64,000 nucleotides of DNA from Sinobacterium caligoides (GCF_003752585.1 NZ_RKHR01000003.1:682001-746000), one strand, 5' to 3'. Positions 1 to 8,625 are shown, numbered from the stretch's first letter. The notes: generated from the sequence alone by a model not told the origin. Made by a program: numbers and translations.

Positions 1-146
1 TGGGATTGGGATTGGGATTGGGATTGGGATTGGGATTGGGATTGGGATTGGGATTGGGATTGGGATTGGGATTGGGATTGGGATTGGGATTGGGATTGGG
101 ATTGGGATTGGGATTGGGATTGGGATTGGGATTGGGATTGGGATTG
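1..146. repeat. (TGGGAT)n hexamer microsatellite
   Basis: There are twenty-four uninterrupted copies of TGGGAT plus a partial one, and the array is cut by the left edge so its true length is unknown. The plus strand has a GGG run every 6 nt separated by ATT, a pattern compatible with G-quadruplex folding. The hexamer period would not shift a reading frame. It lies downstream of the allE-like gene, with no gene visible within it. Confidence 0.97.
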
Positions 147-233
147 AGTACAGCAGCTTGAGGATAAGCCTCAAATGGAAGCTATGAATGAATTCAAACG
201 AAAGATTTTATTACGCAGAAATTGACTAAAGTA

Positions 234-258
234 TTGCCCCTCCATCAAAGAGGGGCAA
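234..258 (-). terminator. Hairpin downstream of the ureidoglycine aminohydrolase gene
   Basis: A perfect 9-bp stem (TTGCCCCTC / GAGGGGCAA) with a 7-nt loop lies 22 bp past the stop codon of the minus-strand gene. The U-tract on the minus strand is weak (TACTTTAG), so termination efficiency is uncertain. Confidence 0.55.
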
Positions 259-279
259 CAAGTACTGCTGAGAGGTTAA

Positions 280-1119
280 TTACGCCGGTGGCGCAAAGTA
301 ACCGTTGAGCTTAGCGTGGCGGTTTACATCTTTGTACAGCAAGTAGCGGAAGCGCTTGGGACCACCGGCATAACACGCTTGTGGGCAGAATGCTCTCAAC
401 CACATGAAGTCACCTGCTTCGACCTCTACCCAGTCTTTGTTCAATAAGTAGACAGCCTTACCTTCTAACACATACAGGCCATGCTCCATGACGTGTGTTT
501 CTTCAAAAGGTATTACTCCACCGGGCTCAAAGCTAACGATGTTCACGTGCATGTCATGACGCATATCGTCTTGACTCACAAAGCGTGTTGTTTTCCAGCC
601 GCCATCCGTACCAGGCATTTCGATCGGCTCAACATCTTTCTCGTTAATGACGAACGCTTCTGGCTTATCGATACCCTTTACTGCCTGATAACGCTTTCTG
701 ATCCAATGGAAGTTAGCATTAACGGTGCCGTGATTGTGCAGCTGCCAGTTACAGCCTGCAGGTAGGTATGCATAGCCACCAGGCTCAAGATCGTGCTGCT
801 CACCATCAATGGTCAATCTCACGCCGCCCTCAACCACAAACAATACAGACTCAGCGCCTTCGTCATCTTCAGGAGATTCGCTACCACCATTAGGCTGAAC
901 CTCTAAGATGTATTGAGAGAATGTCTCAGCGAAACCAGAGAGTGGTCTTGCGATTACCCAACCACGAGTGAGCTCCCAGTGCGGGAAGTAGCTAATGACG
1001 ATGTCTCGCATTACGCCCTTGGGAATGACCGCGTAGGCTTCTGTAAAAACAGCCCTTCCCGTATGCAACACTTCTTGTCCAGGATGCCCGCCTTTGGGGG
1101 CATAATAGCTATTACTCAT
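280..1119 (-). CDS. allE: (S)-ureidoglycine aminohydrolase, bicupin
   Basis: This 279-residue protein is a two-cupin enzyme of the AllE/YlbA family. Known members remove ammonia from (S)-ureidoglycine to give (S)-ureidoglycolate in purine (allantoin) breakdown, using Mn2+ in the second cupin. The C-terminal cupin keeps the expected metal set: E207, H209, H213 and Q247, in the same spacing as the E. coli enzyme. The first cupin (about residues 60-140) lacks a comparable set. The ATG is preceded by AGAAGGA at good spacing. No allantoinase, allantoate amidohydrolase or ureidoglycolate gene is in the window, so it stands alone. A MarR-type gene lies divergently upstream and may control it. Family assignment is strong; the substrate is inferred from the family. 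Confidence 0.9.
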   Translation of the reverse strand: MSNSYYAPKGGHPGQEVLHTGRAVFTEAYAVIPKGVMRDIVISYFPHWELTRGWVIARPLSGFAETFSQYILEVQPNGGSESPEDDEGAESVLFVVEGGVRLTIDGEQHDLEPGGYAYLPAGCNWQLHNHGTVNANFHWIRKRYQAVKGIDKPEAFVINEKDVEPIEMPGTDGGWKTTRFVSQDDMRHDMHVNIVSFEPGGVIPFEETHVMEHGLYVLEGKAVYLLNKDWVEVEAGDFMWLRAFCPQACYAGGPKRFRYLLYKDVNRHAKLNGYFAPPA

Positions 1120-1265
1120 TTAATTATTCCTTCTATTTTAAATACTTAGCATAAAGACGCTGAACGTCGACAACTTGCAAAAACAAGAGCCCTCGCTAAG
1201 CAATAGCACTCTCTATTTACCTGTCAACTTTGCCCTTATAGCAACATAACTTAAGGTAATTCTCA

Positions 1266-1302
1266 TTGACTTCGCTGCAAGTTGTGTAATAAATTGTATT
1301 AC
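1266..1302 (+). promoter_or_regulatory. Candidate promoter and operator of the MarR gene
   Basis: A TTGACT box at 1266-1271 is followed after 18 nt by TAAATT. The second box is overlapped by an inverted repeat, GTAATA-AATTG-TATTAC (1286-1302). A palindrome over the -10 region upstream of a MarR gene and divergent from allE fits autoregulation, but this is inference from position only. Confidence 0.4.
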
Positions 1303-1398
1303 AAGTTATATAAAGCATAATGTAAGGCATCACAGTAGGTGGTGTCAAACGGTTTGAACTGCTTTATTATGGCTCTCTTTGGTTACTATGGGGCTTTC

Positions 1399-1884
1399 AT
1401 GTCAGATTGGATTTCACAAATGGAAGGGCTAGCACTGGGCTCGCGCTTGCGACGATTCAGCGACCACCTGTCTTCGGAGATCAATGCCGTCTATAAAGCA
1501 AAGAAGGTAGATTTCAACCCGCGCCATTTTCCGGTGATTTCATTGATCTGCCTAAACCCAAACGACCAACTCTCCATTCGGGATATCGCTGAGGAGACCG
1601 CGCTCACTCACTCGTCGATCAGTCAGACAGTGACCAAACTTGAAGAAATAGGCCTGTGCAAGCGAGAGACCAGCACAACAGATGAAAGAAGAATTATCGT
1701 ACGGCCAACTGACAAAGCGTTAGAGCTTGTCGAGGTGCAGCTGAAACCGATCTGGGAGGCGATTCAAACAGTGACCAATGAAAACCTACCCAGCGATGCC
1801 ACCGGTTTTTGGCCAGCACTCAGCCAGGCAGAGGACATTATGTACGGCGAACCGCTGTCTAGAAAGATTCTCAAATTACTATAA
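1399..1884 (+). CDS. MarR-family transcriptional regulator
   Basis: This is a winged-helix regulator of about 161 residues. The helix-turn-helix section reads LSIRDIAEETALTHSSISQT, followed by the wing with TSTTDERRIIVRPTDKA, which matches the MarR fold order. An upstream in-frame GTG at 1339 would add 20 residues of hydrophobic sequence not typical of MarR proteins, so the ATG at 1399 is preferred. It is divergent from the ureidoglycine aminohydrolase gene, with a palindrome between them, so that gene and its own gene are the likely targets. The ligand is unknown. Confidence 0.85.
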   Translation: MSDWISQMEGLALGSRLRRFSDHLSSEINAVYKAKKVDFNPRHFPVISLICLNPNDQLSIRDIAEETALTHSSISQTVTKLEEIGLCKRETSTTDERRIIVRPTDKALELVEVQLKPIWEAIQTVTNENLPSDATGFWPALSQAEDIMYGEPLSRKILKLL

Positions 1885-1969
1885 TAATGGCGCACAGCGC
1901 GTAACCAGGACAACCGCCAAAGGCCAAGCTTAATACCGCTCAGCAATGAGTCCATAGCCGATAGCGCTA

Positions 1970-2377
1970 CTAGAGCAGCGAACCATTGACCGCAGACCAA
2001 TGATAAGGCTGCAACTCCCGCAACGACTTAAAGATAAGTCTGTTGCCTTCATTAGTCACTGCAGCCATGACATCTCCGCCCCAATGCACTAGACGCTCTT
2101 GACAAACGCCACACGGAGTTAAGATTAATATTTCCGAGTCTTCATCCTCTCTTGTAAGACAGAGAGAGTGGGTCACCTTTTCATTGATCTTATGAGCTTC
2201 AAGGTAGGCGCCAACTTCCATACACAGGGATAGCGCATCGTTCAGAACATCGGGAGCCACACTGGTGATAATCCTACCACTCTCAGTTCTAATGGCTGCG
2301 GCACCGCCCCACCCCGTCGGATAGCGCTTCTCTATTAAGCCCTTAGCCGCCAAATATAATTGATCCTCAACCTTCAT
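1970..2377 (-). CDS. Cytidine deaminase-like zinc protein
   Basis: This protein of about 135 residues has the cytidine deaminase fold signature: a Cys-Met-Glu segment (C52, E54) in place of the usual C/H-A-E, then PCGVC (C89, C92). These give three Cys zinc ligands and the catalytic glutamate. Length and the three-Cys pattern match the small homotetrameric cytidine/blasticidin-S deaminase class rather than E. coli Cdd. GTG at 2380 and ATG at 2377 are both possible starts and the ATG is chosen. The true substrate (cytidine, deoxycytidine or another aminated nucleoside) cannot be told from sequence. It is followed upstream by about 230 bp of non-coding DNA before the PsaC-like gene on the same strand. 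Confidence 0.8.
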   Translation of the reverse strand: MKVEDQLYLAAKGLIEKRYPTGWGGAAAIRTESGRIITSVAPDVLNDALSLCMEVGAYLEAHKINEKVTHSLCLTREDEDSEILILTPCGVCQERLVHWGGDVMAAVTNEGNRLIFKSLRELQPYHWSAVNGSLL

Positions 2378-2605
2378 CACGTAATGCCCTTACACAAATA
2401 CCCCGGACAGTCGTCACTCGACCGCGCTGAAACCAGCACTTTGATCTTTGCACACGCTACATTACCATGAACAACTCAAAGATAAACTTTATGATGGCTC
2501 TTCAATATTATCATCACCAAGAACACCTGTTAGGTTATAAATAGCGCTCTCAGTGAGATAATAAAGCCATCTAGAAAAAATTATTAACAGCACTTGCTAC
2601 GCCAA

Positions 2606-2827
2606 TTAGGTTTCATCCCCCAAATAAACTCTTATCGACAGAAAGTCTGTTGGGCAAGCCGTTTCACAGCGTTTGCAGCCTACACAATCTTCAGTGCGTG
2701 GAGAGGCAGCGATTTGCCCTGACTTACATCCATCCCATGGCACCATTTCTAACACATCCAATGGGCAGGCTCTAACACATTGAGTACAACCAATACAGGT
2801 ATCGTAAATCTTAACAGCATGACTCAT
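2606..2827 (-). CDS. psaC: PsaC-like photosystem I FA/FB ferredoxin, lacking the C-terminal tail
   Basis: This 73-residue protein carries two [4Fe-4S] motifs: C11-x2-C14-x2-C17-x3-C21-P and C48-x2-C51-x2-C54-x3-C58-P, plus the extra conserved C34. Nearly the whole chain, including [26 protein letters not shown] and [12 protein letters not shown], matches cyanobacterial PsaC as I recall it, with only about five substitutions. That is far closer than to any bacterial 2[4Fe-4S] ferredoxin. It stops after GDET, so the last eight residues of PsaC (TRSMGLAY-like, involved in docking on the PsaA/PsaB core) are missing. The in-frame codons after the stop read TTG GCG TAG, a possible but chance-level trace of the lost -LA(Y) end. 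PsaC normally passes electrons from cluster FX to ferredoxin or flavodoxin on the stromal face of photosystem I. No psaA or psaB is in the window. The gene starts 15 nt after the HAF-repeat gene with AAGG as ribosome site, so the two are probably one operon. Transfer from a cyanobacterium or cyanophage is inferred; the present role is unknown. Confidence 0.93.
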   Translation of the reverse strand: MSHAVKIYDTCIGCTQCVRACPLDVLEMVPWDGCKSGQIAASPRTEDCVGCKRCETACPTDFLSIRVYLGDET

Positions 2828-2842
2828 TATTATTTTACCTTA

Positions 2843-3934
2843 TTAAATACTATCAACGTTCCATGTTACTGCACGGCTATCACCGCTTAAGTCTTGACTC
2901 ATGCCACAAGCAACACCGTTATCACTGATTGAATAAACGCATTGCAGCCTTCCACCAAGCCCTTGCAGATCAACACTTCGGTTATCTTTCCAGGCAAACA
3001 GCTTAAACTCACGGTCTTTGCTCATGTAGCTACCAACAGCGACGCCCGCCTCACTCACCGACAGTACTTTTGATCGATTGTCACCGATGCCATTAATAAG
3101 ATTAACTTCATCCCCCCTCCAACAGGCCGCCTTAAACACCCCACTCTTATCCTGAACAGAGCCAAAAATAGTCCCATCAGAGGCAATGCCTGTCGCAGAT
3201 GCAGAGATAACGGAGGAAGGGGTTGCTAGCTTCTGCGGCAAGCTATCTTTATCAAACCAAACAACGGGGTGGGCTATAGCTGAGTTTATAGCTGTGATAT
3301 AGCCTACGACAAAGCCCTCGTCATTCACCCCCGACGCCACTCCCCTAAAGCCCTCTGGAATAGGGAGTAATTGTGGGGACAAACTAATAGTCGAATCCCA
3401 ATACACAGGGACATCAGCACGTCCTTTAACGGCATTACCGACAACAATCTTTTGCGCGTTTACGCCAGACGCTCTACACCTTGCATCTTGCCTTAAACCT
3501 TCGAGTTGGGTCCACACTTCATTTTCCCAAGTGAATGCTTGCAACACCCCATTATTATTTTGAAATAAACCACAAGAAACACCAGTGGAGCTAACAGACT
3601 GAATTTGCGACATCTGGCCATGTATTGGCGTACTGAGCCGCTTGTGGGAGCCATCGGGCAACCATATGACAGCTTCATCTTTACCGCCTAAGACCTCCCC
3701 CTCCCAGTCGGCTACACGAGCTTTTTCATTTCGCATTAAACCAATAATACTACCTTCCCTTGAGGTAGAGATAGCAGCACAATAGTGCCCCTGAAAACCA
3801 GGCAACTCTGATGCTTCAATAGCGCCAAAACTCGCCTTAGCACGGCTACTGTAGGTCAGTGAAAGCGGAACAGATGACATACAAACAAAGGCTGAAACAC
3901 CTTTTACAAAATCCCTTCTTTTCAAGCTACTCAT
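2843..3934 (-). CDS. Tat-exported HAF-repeat protein
   Basis: This 363-residue protein starts with a twin-arginine signal (KRRDFVKG, then a hydrophobic stretch and AKA-SFG), so it should leave the cytoplasm folded through Tat. The mature part is built of about six to seven repeats of roughly 45-50 residues with a core such as ASGVNDEGFVVGY or VLSVSEAGVAVGS followed by an AxxW strand. This is the pattern of the 'HAF' extracellular repeat family, probably a beta-propeller. No catalytic residues are recognised. The psaC-like gene follows 15 nt downstream on the same strand, suggesting co-expression. Whether the two proteins interact is unknown; Tat can carry a signal-less partner, which is only a possibility here. 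Confidence 0.75.
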   Translation of the reverse strand: MSSLKRRDFVKGVSAFVCMSSVPLSLTYSSRAKASFGAIEASELPGFQGHYCAAISTSREGSIIGLMRNEKARVADWEGEVLGGKDEAVIWLPDGSHKRLSTPIHGQMSQIQSVSSTGVSCGLFQNNNGVLQAFTWENEVWTQLEGLRQDARCRASGVNAQKIVVGNAVKGRADVPVYWDSTISLSPQLLPIPEGFRGVASGVNDEGFVVGYITAINSAIAHPVVWFDKDSLPQKLATPSSVISASATGIASDGTIFGSVQDKSGVFKAACWRGDEVNLINGIGDNRSKVLSVSEAGVAVGSYMSKDREFKLFAWKDNRSVDLQGLGGRLQCVYSISDNGVACGMSQDLSGDSRAVTWNVDSI

Positions 3935-4239
3935 AAACTACGCCTTAAAATCCATCCTAGAATCAAGAAAATAATAGTAGCAGACAAACACTATTTTAAA
4001 AAAGAATAATAGCGTCAAAAAAACCAACAAGGTCGACCAGCTAACATTAATATCCAGCCAAACTCTCCAGGAAAACAACTGTTAAAGGGAGCTTAATAAA
4101 GAACAACACAGACAACTAAGAATTTCATCGAAAAAAATATTTCTTCAGATTTCCCACACCAATTAATCCCCAACCAAAAACATTGGATTAAAAGGACACA
4201 AAACACGAGACAGAGATCAATTTTTTAAATCAGCAACCT
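3935..4239. other. AT-rich intergenic region
   Basis: These 305 bp lie between the start of the HAF-repeat gene and the end of the LysR gene, both on the minus strand. The stretch is rich in A-tracts. It should hold the promoter of the HAF-psaC pair, but I could not pick a convincing -35/-10 pair. No ORF or strong hairpin was seen. Confidence 0.6.
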
Positions 4240-5100
4240 TCAAATTATCTGCCGACGCAACTCATCAGTAATAAAATTCACAAAGGCTTTCACTTTATCA
4301 ACATGACGAAGATCTCTATGCACCAAAACCCAGATACCTAATTCAAGGCACGCAGGCTTAATAGGCAGTACGCACAGCTCTTCTACCTCACCTACCATGG
4401 CTACCGGCAAATAAGCAGCACCGATACCTGCTTTAACGAGCGCCAGCGCTGCTGGCTCAGAGTTTGTTGTAGCCGCGACACGAAGCTGCGTTGACTGCGC
4501 CCTCAGCCAGCGATCAAACTCAGCACTGCCATCGGTACCAGACCAGCTAACCCAGGGGTATCGCTCCATCGCCCCCGCTCCCAGTTTCGCCAGTAAATCA
4601 CGGTGAACATAGGGGCGGTATTTCACTTTGCCTAATTCTCGACCGACTAGCAACTCGTCTGGCGTATTGGTCAGGCGAATGGCAACATCAGACTGCAGCT
4701 GAGTTAAATTCACAGAATCACTACCAAACTGTATATCCAACTGCAACGTTGGGTAACGACTAGAGAATGTCGCACAGCTTGCGGCAAGATCAAATAAATC
4801 ATTATCTGGGGCCGCGATACGCAATAAACCGCTAAAGGGCCTTTCTTCACACAGCGCTATTTTTTGTAACTCGACGATTTCAGCCTCGAGCCCCCTTGCC
4901 CGCTCCGCAATAAGCTGACCATCTGCGGTAAGTTGATAGCCGCTGGCCAAGCGATTAAACAGCTTCATCGACAACTCCTCTTCAAACTGAGTTATGCGTC
5001 GTATAACGGTACTGTGGTTCACCCCCAGTGCCGCTGCAGCAGCCGATATAGACTCTCGCTCAATCACTGCGAGAAAAAAACGTATGTTATCCCAGTTCAT
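4240..5100 (-). CDS. LysR-family transcriptional regulator
   Basis: This is a 286-residue LysR-type regulator. The N-terminal helix-turn-helix includes SISAAAAALGVNHSTVIRRI (about residues 18-37), followed by the linker helix and a substrate-binding domain resembling the AaeR/DsdC-like LTTR subgroup that has short effector domains. It is divergent from the small membrane protein gene at 5224, the usual arrangement for a LysR regulator and its target. The 123-bp gap between them should contain the binding sites. The effector is unknown. Confidence 0.9.
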   Translation of the reverse strand: MNWDNIRFFLAVIERESISAAAAALGVNHSTVIRRITQFEEELSMKLFNRLASGYQLTADGQLIAERARGLEAEIVELQKIALCEERPFSGLLRIAAPDNDLFDLAASCATFSSRYPTLQLDIQFGSDSVNLTQLQSDVAIRLTNTPDELLVGRELGKVKYRPYVHRDLLAKLGAGAMERYPWVSWSGTDGSAEFDRWLRAQSTQLRVAATTNSEPAALALVKAGIGAAYLPVAMVGEVEELCVLPIKPACLELGIWVLVHRDLRHVDKVKAFVNFITDELRRQII

Positions 5101-5223
5101 AATGCATCATTTATCGTTATTCATTATTGCAAATGCCTTTTGCAGAAATTGACAATCGACCCACTTACAGGCTGACGTAGAATAACGTTTTTAACATGCA
5201 CTGACGATATTTAAGGATAAATT

Positions 5224-5586
5224 ATGCCGTTTAGCATTCATTACGTAGCAATCTTCGCCTGTTATTTTTGTCTTTTTGCTGGGCTAGCAGGCTTAATCAA
5301 ACCCAACCTCGTCGCCAAGCGGGTTGGTCTAAAGGCAATAAACAGCATGGGCATCATGGAGATTCGCTGTATGTTCGGCGGCCTCTTTATAGGCCTGTCT
5401 ATCACCTGCTTAATCAGTGGCGCTACCTTTGCCTACCTCGCCTTCTCCTCCGTTTGGCTGGGCGGCGCAGCGGCCAAATACATCGCACTCTATATCGATA
5501 AGCCGCCGTTTAAGGCTGCATTCACTAGCGCCAGTTTTGACGCTTTCATAGGGCTAGCATTATTAAGCGGCTACTACATACAATAA
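5224..5586 (+). CDS. Small four-helix membrane protein, DUF4345-like
   Basis: This 120-residue hydrophobic protein has four predicted membrane segments at about residues 5-25, 48-68, 70-90 and 100-118. The segment MGIMEIRCMFGGLFIGLS resembles the E-I-R-x-x-Y/F-G-G core of the DUF4345 family, whose function is unknown. AAGGA lies at good distance before the ATG. The PNPOx-like gene follows 17 nt downstream, and the LysR gene is divergent upstream, so the two are probably a LysR-controlled operon. Confidence 0.65.
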   Translation: MPFSIHYVAIFACYFCLFAGLAGLIKPNLVAKRVGLKAINSMGIMEIRCMFGGLFIGLSITCLISGATFAYLAFSSVWLGGAAAKYIALYIDKPPFKAAFTSASFDAFIGLALLSGYYIQ

Positions 5587-5603
5587 TCAGCGAGAAAGTA
5601 AAA

Positions 5604-6098
5604 ATGCCATCAACGACAAAAATTAACAGTGTTTGGTCAGAGATTGAGCGACAAATCTTTTCTACCGTAGGCTTTGTCACACCAGATCAACACGCCAGGA
5701 CATCGGGTGTCGTTCACACGCTTGATGATAACAAAGTTTACTTTAGCGTAGAAAATCAATCATGGAAGGCACGGCACATTGCAAAAAACCCTTACGTTTC
5801 ACTCACCGTCATTGCTCCGAGGCGGATCCCCCTGTTGCCCTGGGTAAAGCTGCCACCCGCCACCATCAGCTTCTCTGGCAAAGCTGTGATAACCAATTTT
5901 TCCGAACGCTCCCCGGCAATCAAGCAGGCACTCTTTCGCGGCACCGCTAACAAAAAGGCCGTGGCGAAGGCTTTGTTGGTCGAGGTGGTGCCTCAAGGGT
6001 ATTTTTTGACCTACGGTATTGGCATGCCATTCTGGAAGATGGTCAACCCAAGCAAGGCCCAACAGCGGGTAAAGATAGCGCCGCGCACAACATGCTAG
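5604..6098 (+). CDS. Pyridoxamine 5'-phosphate oxidase-like flavin protein
   Basis: This 164-residue protein has the split-barrel signature of the PNPOx-like superfamily: a strand with TSGVVHTLDDNKVYFSVE, then SWKARHIAKNPYVSLTVI, where KxxxIxxNPxVSL is the typical FMN-phosphate binding part. It is smaller than true PdxH and lacks its C-terminal part, so vitamin B6 synthesis is not implied. Related proteins bind FMN, F420 or heme. It is co-oriented with and 17 nt after the small membrane protein. Confidence 0.75.
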   Translation: MPSTTKINSVWSEIERQIFSTVGFVTPDQHARTSGVVHTLDDNKVYFSVENQSWKARHIAKNPYVSLTVIAPRRIPLLPWVKLPPATISFSGKAVITNFSERSPAIKQALFRGTANKKAVAKALLVEVVPQGYFLTYGIGMPFWKMVNPSKAQQRVKIAPRTTC

Positions 6099-6108
6099 GC
6101 AAAAACGA

Positions 6109-6143
6109 AAAAGCCCCGCAAAACTGATGCTTTGCGAGGCTTT
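6109..6143 (-). terminator. Terminator after tRNA-Val, possibly bidirectional
   Basis: A GC-rich stem (AAAGCCTCGCAAA / TTTGCGGGGCTTT on the minus strand) ends in a T-run right after the tRNA-Val 3' end. On the plus strand it may also stop the PNPOx-like transcript. Confidence 0.75.
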
Positions 6144-6147
6144 AAAT

Positions 6148-6224
6148 TGGTACGACCGAGTGGATTCGAACCACCGACCCCCACCATGTCAAGGTGGTGC
6201 TCTAACCAACTGAGCTACGGTCGT
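6148..6224 (-). tRNA. tRNA-Val(GAC)
   Basis: The 77-nt cloverleaf on the minus strand has acceptor ACGACCG/CGGTCGT with discriminator A and encoded CCA. The anticodon loop TTGACAT gives anticodon GAC, and the T-arm contains GGTTCGAATCC. It reads valine codons GUC/GUU. Confidence 0.97.
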
Positions 6225-6351
6225 AAAACTTGTTAGCGTTTCCGCTTAAGTTGGCGTGCATTATATAGAGCGAGCTTCGGGTGTCAACAACCAAATCCAG
6301 CTATTTTGACAAATATTGCTATCTCGGTCGCCAACACAGTGATTCAACAAC

Positions 6352-8406
6352 TTAGCCGTGTTTAAACACCTGGTCACGCAATACTTTCAGCTCATCACGT
6401 ACCGATGCAGCCTCCTCAAACTCTAAGTCACGCGCGTGCTGCAGCATGGCATCTTCCAACTTCTTTATCGCCTTCTCCAGCTGTAACGGTGTCATGGCCG
6501 CGGGATCCAGGCTCTGCTGACTGCCGCCACGCTTTGTCTCTTTGGCCCTTCTCCCCTTACCCTTGGCGCCCGGTGCCCGCCCCGCCTCGAGAATATCAGT
6601 CACCGACTTCTGCAGCCCCTTGGGGGTAATACCATTAGCCTCGTTGAACGCCTGCTGCGTCTTCCGGCGTCGCTCGGTCTCCTTGATCGCCCGCTCCATC
6701 GAGCCAGTAATACGATCCCCATAGAGGATCGCACGACCGTTAAGGTTACGCGCAGCACGACCGATCGTCTGGATCAACGCCCGTTCGGAACGCAAGAAGC
6801 CCTCTTTATCGGCGTCGAGAATTGCCACCAACGAAACCTCGGGCATATCCAAACCTTCACGCAACAGATTGATGCCGACCAGTACATCGAACTCACCCAG
6901 GCGTAGGTCACGAATAATTTCGACGCGCTCTACAGTGTCGATGCCGGAGTGCATATAGCGCACCCTCACCCCGAGGTCATCATAGTAGTCGGTCAGGTCT
7001 TCCGACATGCGCTTGGTCAACGTCGTCACCAACACTCGCTCACCGACAGCAACACGCTTCTTAATTTCGGATAGCAAGTCATCTACCTGGGTCGTCGCCG
7101 GTCGCACCTCGATTGTCGGGTCGAGCAAACCGGTGGGACGCACCACTTGCTCAACCACGGCGTCGGCATGCTCTTCCTCGTAAACTGCCGGTGTTGCCGA
7201 GACGTAGATCGCCTGCGGCACCTTGCTCTCCCATTCGTCGAACTTCATCGGTCGATTATCGAGCGCCGACGGCAGGCGGAAGCCGTACTCTACTAATGTC
7301 TCTTTGCGCGAACGGTCACCGCGGTACATGGCGCCAATCTGAGGAATCGAAACATGCGACTCATCAATCACCACTAACGCCTTTTCTGGCAGATAGTCGT
7401 ATAGGGTCGGAGGAGCATCACCGCCCTCACGCCCAGATAGGTAGCGCGAGTAGTTCTCGATGCCGTTGCAGTAACCCAGCTCACGAATCATTTCTAAATC
7501 GTATTTAGTCCGCTGTTCAAGACGTTGCGCCTCAACCAACTTGTTGTTTTCGCGCAGCTGCTGTAAACGCTCGCGCAGCTCATCCTCAATGCGGTCACTC
7601 GCCTTCAGCAGCGTATCTCTGGGGGTCACGTAGTGGCTTTTCGGGAAAATGGTCACTCGAGGCAGGCGCTGCAGTATCTCGCCGGTCAACGGGTCAAATA
7701 ACGATAGGTTGTCGATCTCCTCATCAAACAGCTCAATGCGCACCGCCTCCAGCTCCGAATCCGCGGGATAGACATCAATTACATCACCGCGTACCCGGTA
7801 GGTCGCACGGCGAAAATCGAGGTCGTTACGGGTGTATTGCAACTCAGCCAGACGACGAAGGATCTCACGCTGATCGACGATATCACCGCGATCGAGGTGC
7901 ATCACCATGCCGAGGAAAGACTTCGGGTCGCCGAGACCGTAGATCGCCGAAACCGTCGCCACCACGATAACATCACTGCGCTCTAACAGCGCCTTTGTGG
8001 CCGACAGACGCATCTGCTCGATGTGCTCGTTAACCGCTGCATCCTTCTCAATAAAGGTGTCGGACGAGGGCACATACGCTTCTGGCTGATAATAATCGTA
8101 GTAGGAGACAAAGTACTCGACGGCGTTGTTAGGGAAAAACTCTTTAAACTCACCATACAGCTGTGCCGCCAGCGTCTTGTTATGTGCCATCACGATAGTT
8201 GGCCGCTGCACTTGCTCGATGACGTTGGCGACAGTAAAAGTCTTGCCCGAGCCCGTCACTCCCAACAAGGTCTGCCCCAACAAGCCGCTTTGCAAGCCAT
8301 CGACCAATTCCGCGATAGCCTTGGGCTGATCACCCGCCGGCTGATACTTGGACTGTAATTGGAAGGGACGCCCCTTGACCTTATGCTCTACCGCAGATTT
8401 AGACAC
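6352..8406 (-). CDS. uvrB: Excinuclease ABC subunit B
   Basis: This 684-residue UvrB is the damage-verifying helicase-like subunit of nucleotide excision repair; it receives lesions from UvrA and recruits UvrC. Walker A GVTGSGKT is at residues 49-56. The beta-hairpin with [12 protein letters not shown], the DESH box and helicase motif VI (QTIGRAARN) are present. The C-terminal UVR domain ([13 protein letters not shown]) that binds UvrC is intact. Length is normal. The start is a GTG after AAGGGGGTGGG. It is convergent with nothing; tRNA-Val lies downstream on the same strand. Confidence 0.98.
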   Translation of the reverse strand: MSKSAVEHKVKGRPFQLQSKYQPAGDQPKAIAELVDGLQSGLLGQTLLGVTGSGKTFTVANVIEQVQRPTIVMAHNKTLAAQLYGEFKEFFPNNAVEYFVSYYDYYQPEAYVPSSDTFIEKDAAVNEHIEQMRLSATKALLERSDVIVVATVSAIYGLGDPKSFLGMVMHLDRGDIVDQREILRRLAELQYTRNDLDFRRATYRVRGDVIDVYPADSELEAVRIELFDEEIDNLSLFDPLTGEILQRLPRVTIFPKSHYVTPRDTLLKASDRIEDELRERLQQLRENNKLVEAQRLEQRTKYDLEMIRELGYCNGIENYSRYLSGREGGDAPPTLYDYLPEKALVVIDESHVSIPQIGAMYRGDRSRKETLVEYGFRLPSALDNRPMKFDEWESKVPQAIYVSATPAVYEEEHADAVVEQVVRPTGLLDPTIEVRPATTQVDDLLSEIKKRVAVGERVLVTTLTKRMSEDLTDYYDDLGVRVRYMHSGIDTVERVEIIRDLRLGEFDVLVGINLLREGLDMPEVSLVAILDADKEGFLRSERALIQTIGRAARNLNGRAILYGDRITGSMERAIKETERRRKTQQAFNEANGITPKGLQKSVTDILEAGRAPGAKGKGRRAKETKRGGSQQSLDPAAMTPLQLEKAIKKLEDAMLQHARDLEFEEAASVRDELKVLRDQVFKHG

Positions 8407-8565
8407 CCCACCCCCTTAAACACCCAAGATATATCTCGCCGACAAACGCAACGCGCACGCTGATCCAACGCCTCCCCTATGATAAGCCAGCACCGACATC
8501 GACTCCAGCGCTACCCTGTTACAACAGCAAGATTGCGACAGCACAAACTATTTGTCAGAAAGGGG

Positions 8566-8594
8566 TTGACCGCTATCAGCGTAGTGCATAATAT
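8566..8594 (+). promoter_or_regulatory. Sigma-70 promoter of tRNA-Asn copy 1
   Basis: TTGACC (8566-8571) is separated by exactly 17 nt from TAATAT (8589-8594), followed by a GC-rich leader shared by all three tRNA-Asn units. Confidence 0.85.
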
Positions 8595-8625
8595 ACGCCC
8601 CGCAGACCGCAACGCGGTACGCCGT

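Noticed and set aside
1..146. CRISPR array
   Set aside because: The repeats are 6 bp and contiguous with no spacers; it is a microsatellite.
2606..2827. Ordinary bacterial 2[4Fe-4S] ferredoxin
   Set aside because: The inter-motif segment ([18 protein letters not shown]) and the extra C34 are PsaC-specific, so the generic ferredoxin label is too weak.
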